A stretch of DNA of 64,000 nucleotides from JAMXLO01 sp963818775. GTDB taxonomy: Bacteria > Pseudomonadota > Alphaproteobacteria > Acetobacterales > Acetobacteraceae. Position 1 is the stretch's first letter, and each line of letters starts with the position of its first letter. Under the pieces are notes generated by a model, which searched no databases, was not told the origin of the DNA, and worked only from the letters and a program-made list of their open reading frames with translations. The stretch lies in NCBI GenBank assembly GCA_963818775.1, contig CAWFUF010000011.1, forward strand, positions 372,001-436,000, in the 5' to 3' direction. The position numbers and the translations under genes were made by a program. This document shows, piece by piece, positions 61,474-64,000 of this stretch.

Positions 61474-62181
61474 TCATCCAAGATAGGCCCGCTTGACCCG
61501 CTCATCGTCCAGCAGCTCGCGCCCCGGTCCGTCCAGCACGATGCGTCCGCTTTCCAGCACGTAGCCATGACTGGCAATGCCGAGCGCCATCGGCGCGTTC
61601 TGCTCCACCAGCAGTATCGTCACGCCCTGCGCGTTGATCCGTCCGATTGTCTCGAACACCTGCTCGACCAGCATAGGTGCCAGCCCCATGCTTGGCTCGT
61701 CCATCAGCAGCACGCGTGGCCGTGCCATCAGTGCGCGCGCCGCGGCCAGCATCTGCTGCTCGCCGCCTGACAGCGTTCCCGCCACCTGCTTCAGTCGCTC
61801 GCGCAGACGTGGAAACAGCACCAGCATCTGTTCCTTGTCGTCCGCGATTGCACGCCGGTCGCGCCGTGTGAATGCGCCCATCTCCAGGTTTTCGCTGACC
61901 GTCAGTCGCCCAAAAATGCGCCGTCCCTCAGGCACGTGCACCACGCCGATCGCTGCGATCTCATGCGCGCCGAGCCCCGCCAGCGGGCGGCCATCGAAGC
62001 GGATTTCACCCTGACGCGGATGCAGCAGTCCGCTGATCGCGCGCAATGTGGTGGACTTGCCCGCGCCGTTGCCACCTACCAGGGTGACGATCTGCCGCTC
62101 CTCGACTGCGAGCGAGATCCCCTTCAGCGCCTCGATCTTGTCGTAGAAGACGTGGATGCCATCGACCTCGAGGAGCGCCAT
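61474..62181 (-). CDS. Second branched-chain-type ABC transporter, LivF-type ATPase
   Basis: 235 aa. Complete ATPase motifs: Walker A VGGNGAGKSTTLRA, Q loop HVPEGRRIF, signature GTLSGGEQQMLAA, Walker B RVLLMDEPSMGLAP and LLVEQNAPMAL. Unlike the LivF at 34986-35684 it retains the Walker A Lys. It follows the LivG-type ATPase after 5 nt on the minus strand. The substrate is unknown; the neighbouring hydrolase and methyltransferase suggest an aromatic or other organic acid rather than an amino acid. Confidence 0.93.
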   Translation of the reverse strand: MALLEVDGIHVFYDKIEALKGISLAVEERQIVTLVGGNGAGKSTTLRAISGLLHPRQGEIRFDGRPLAGLGAHEIAAIGVVHVPEGRRIFGRLTVSENLEMGAFTRRDRRAIADDKEQMLVLFPRLRERLKQVAGTLSGGEQQMLAAARALMARPRVLLMDEPSMGLAPMLVEQVFETIGRINAQGVTILLVEQNAPMALGIASHGYVLESGRIVLDGPGRELLDDERVKRAYLG

Positions 62182-62186
62182 CCACG

Positions 62187-62972
<786 letters not shown>

Positions 62973-62976
62973 GCTG

Positions 62977-63972
62977 CTATCTCGTCTGTACAGGCACCGC
63001 GTCGGCGCCTGCGTCCAGCGCCAAAGTCTCGTCCGCGGCGTGCAGTTCGCGTTGTCGCACGTCGGACGGCCACAGCCCCTCCGGCCGCAGCCGCATCATC
63101 ACGATGAGTACCGCTCCGTAGAACAGATAGCGATACTCGCCGAATTCGCGAAGCAATTCCGGCAGCCCGATCAGTGCAATGGAGCCCAGGACAACACCGG
63201 GCAGGCTGCCCATGCCGCCAACGATGATCAATGCCAGCACGTTGATAGAGATCAGCAATTGGAAGCTTGATGGATACACCGAGGTGAGCATGGTGGCGAA
63301 GATCGATCCCGCGAGGCCTGCGAATGCCGCACCCAGCCCATAGGCAAGCAGCTTGGACCGCACCAGATTGATGCCGAGCGCCTGTGCCACGTCCTCATCG
63401 TCGCGCAATGCCATCCAGGCTCGACCGAGGCGCGAATTTTCCAGCCGCCACGCGACGAACGCGGCGACCGCCGAAGCAACCAGGGTCAGATAGAACAGCG
63501 ACACCGGGTTGCCGAGTACGAAATTCCCCAGTCGTGGCTTGGGGATTTGCAGGATGCCCTGCGCACCGCCGAGCAGCGGCGCGGCGAAATCCGACTGCAC
63601 GATGACACGCACGATCTCGCCCAGGCCCATGGTCGCGACGGCCAGGTAATCGCCGCGCACGCCGAGTACTGGCAATCCGAACAGCACGCCCACCATGATG
63701 GAGAGGGCCACCGCTATCGGCATGGCCTCCCAGTACGACAGGTGCGCCAGGGCATGCGACGAGTCGGCGGTGAGCAGCGCCGTGGTATAGGCCCCGACGG
63801 CGAAGAAGGCGACGAAGCCCAGATCGAGCAGGCCGGCGAGACCGACCTCCAGATTGAGGCCCATGCCCATCAGGATGTACAGCCCGACCAGCATCAACAC
63901 CTGGCCGACATAAGAGCCGGCGACTGCCGGCAGCAGAACAAGAGCGAGCAAGGCGAACCCTGCCCAGACCAT
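62977..63972 (-). CDS. Second branched-chain-type ABC transporter, LivM-type permease (5' end possibly outside the window)
   Basis: 331 aa from ATG 63972, with hydrophobic segments including ALLALVLLPAVAGSYVGQVL, LYILMGMGLNLEVGLAGLLD, LGFVAFFAVGAYTTALL and IIVGGMGSLPGVVLGSIALI, all LivM features. Upstream in the same frame the DNA stays open to the window edge (residues AAHDHRRER before the Met), so the true start may lie beyond. The LivH-type permease and binding protein of this system are presumably further out on the minus strand. Confidence 0.9.
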   Translation of the reverse strand: MVWAGFALLALVLLPAVAGSYVGQVLMLVGLYILMGMGLNLEVGLAGLLDLGFVAFFAVGAYTTALLTADSSHALAHLSYWEAMPIAVALSIMVGVLFGLPVLGVRGDYLAVATMGLGEIVRVIVQSDFAAPLLGGAQGILQIPKPRLGNFVLGNPVSLFYLTLVASAVAAFVAWRLENSRLGRAWMALRDDEDVAQALGINLVRSKLLAYGLGAAFAGLAGSIFATMLTSVYPSSFQLLISINVLALIIVGGMGSLPGVVLGSIALIGLPELLREFGEYRYLFYGAVLIVMMRLRPEGLWPSDVRQRELHAADETLALDAGADAVPVQTR

Positions 63973-64000
63973 GCGTTCGCGCCGGTGGTCGTGCGCGGCG

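Overview
The window is high-G+C DNA from a Gram-negative, flagellated, respiring bacterium. An L-ring lipoprotein gene, an NnrS protein, Liv-type ABC transporters, a zf-CHCC (NDUFS6-like) protein beside polA, and the flgF-flgG-flgA-flgH order with fliL, flgD and fliK nearby all suggest an alphaproteobacterium, probably Rhodospirillales and perhaps Acetobacteraceae. That placement is inference from gene content and protein style; there is no rRNA gene here to settle it.

Layout. (1) 1-8.0 kb: a flagellar locus. On the plus strand an uncharacterised repeat-rich protein, flgF, flgG, flgA, flgH and a fliL-like gene run toward a convergent minus-strand operon of an unknown 468-aa protein, fliK and flgD. 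(2) 8.2-11.2 kb: a lipoprotein gene followed by decayed DNA: an ANTAR-domain remnant, a serine-recombinase pseudogene coupled to a small membrane peptide, and an IS1182-type transposase pseudogene. (3) 11.3-23.7 kb: a hybrid histidine kinase, a quinone oxidoreductase, nnrS, two tandem D-2-hydroxyacid dehydrogenases, an acetyltransferase, an ECF sigma/anti-sigma pair, a DHA2 exporter, and a Tat-exported phosphoesterase with a cupredoxin. (4) 23.7-27.1 kb: a very large repeat protein with a calpain-type protease domain and RTX-like repeats. (5) 27.3-35.7 kb: an FAD oxidoreductase, an acyl-CoA synthetase and a complete branched-chain-type ABC transporter (substrate-binding protein, two permeases, two ATPases). 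(6) 35.7-42.8 kb: a second hybrid kinase, a second cupredoxin, polA, a zinc-ribbon protein and a lipoprotein hydrolase. (7) 42.9-53.5 kb: a genomic island or scar containing tRNA-Arg, a tRNA-Met 3' fragment (probable att site), an IS66-type element with terminal repeats, a toxin-less FitA antitoxin, a type III restriction system with a broken mod gene, an EcsC-family gene followed by a short mod-like tail, and a VapBC pair whose toxin is cut off against a beheaded solute-binding-protein gene. (8) 53.5-64 kb: an oligopeptide-type ABC system with a hybrid kinase in the permease operon, an amidohydrolase, a methyltransferase, and the ATPase/permease end of a second branched-chain-type transporter.

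How the genes connect. The strongest regulatory signal is a shared promoter: GGGAATAA, 15 bases, GGTAG occurs upstream of the ECF sigma operon and, with identical spacing, upstream of the phosphoesterase-cupredoxin pair. This predicts that the sigma factor controls itself and those exported proteins. The most unusual locus is the island, where an apparently intact type III Res subunit is paired with a mod gene that has lost about 35-40 codons plus its reading frame at the edge of a compositionally foreign target-recognition region.
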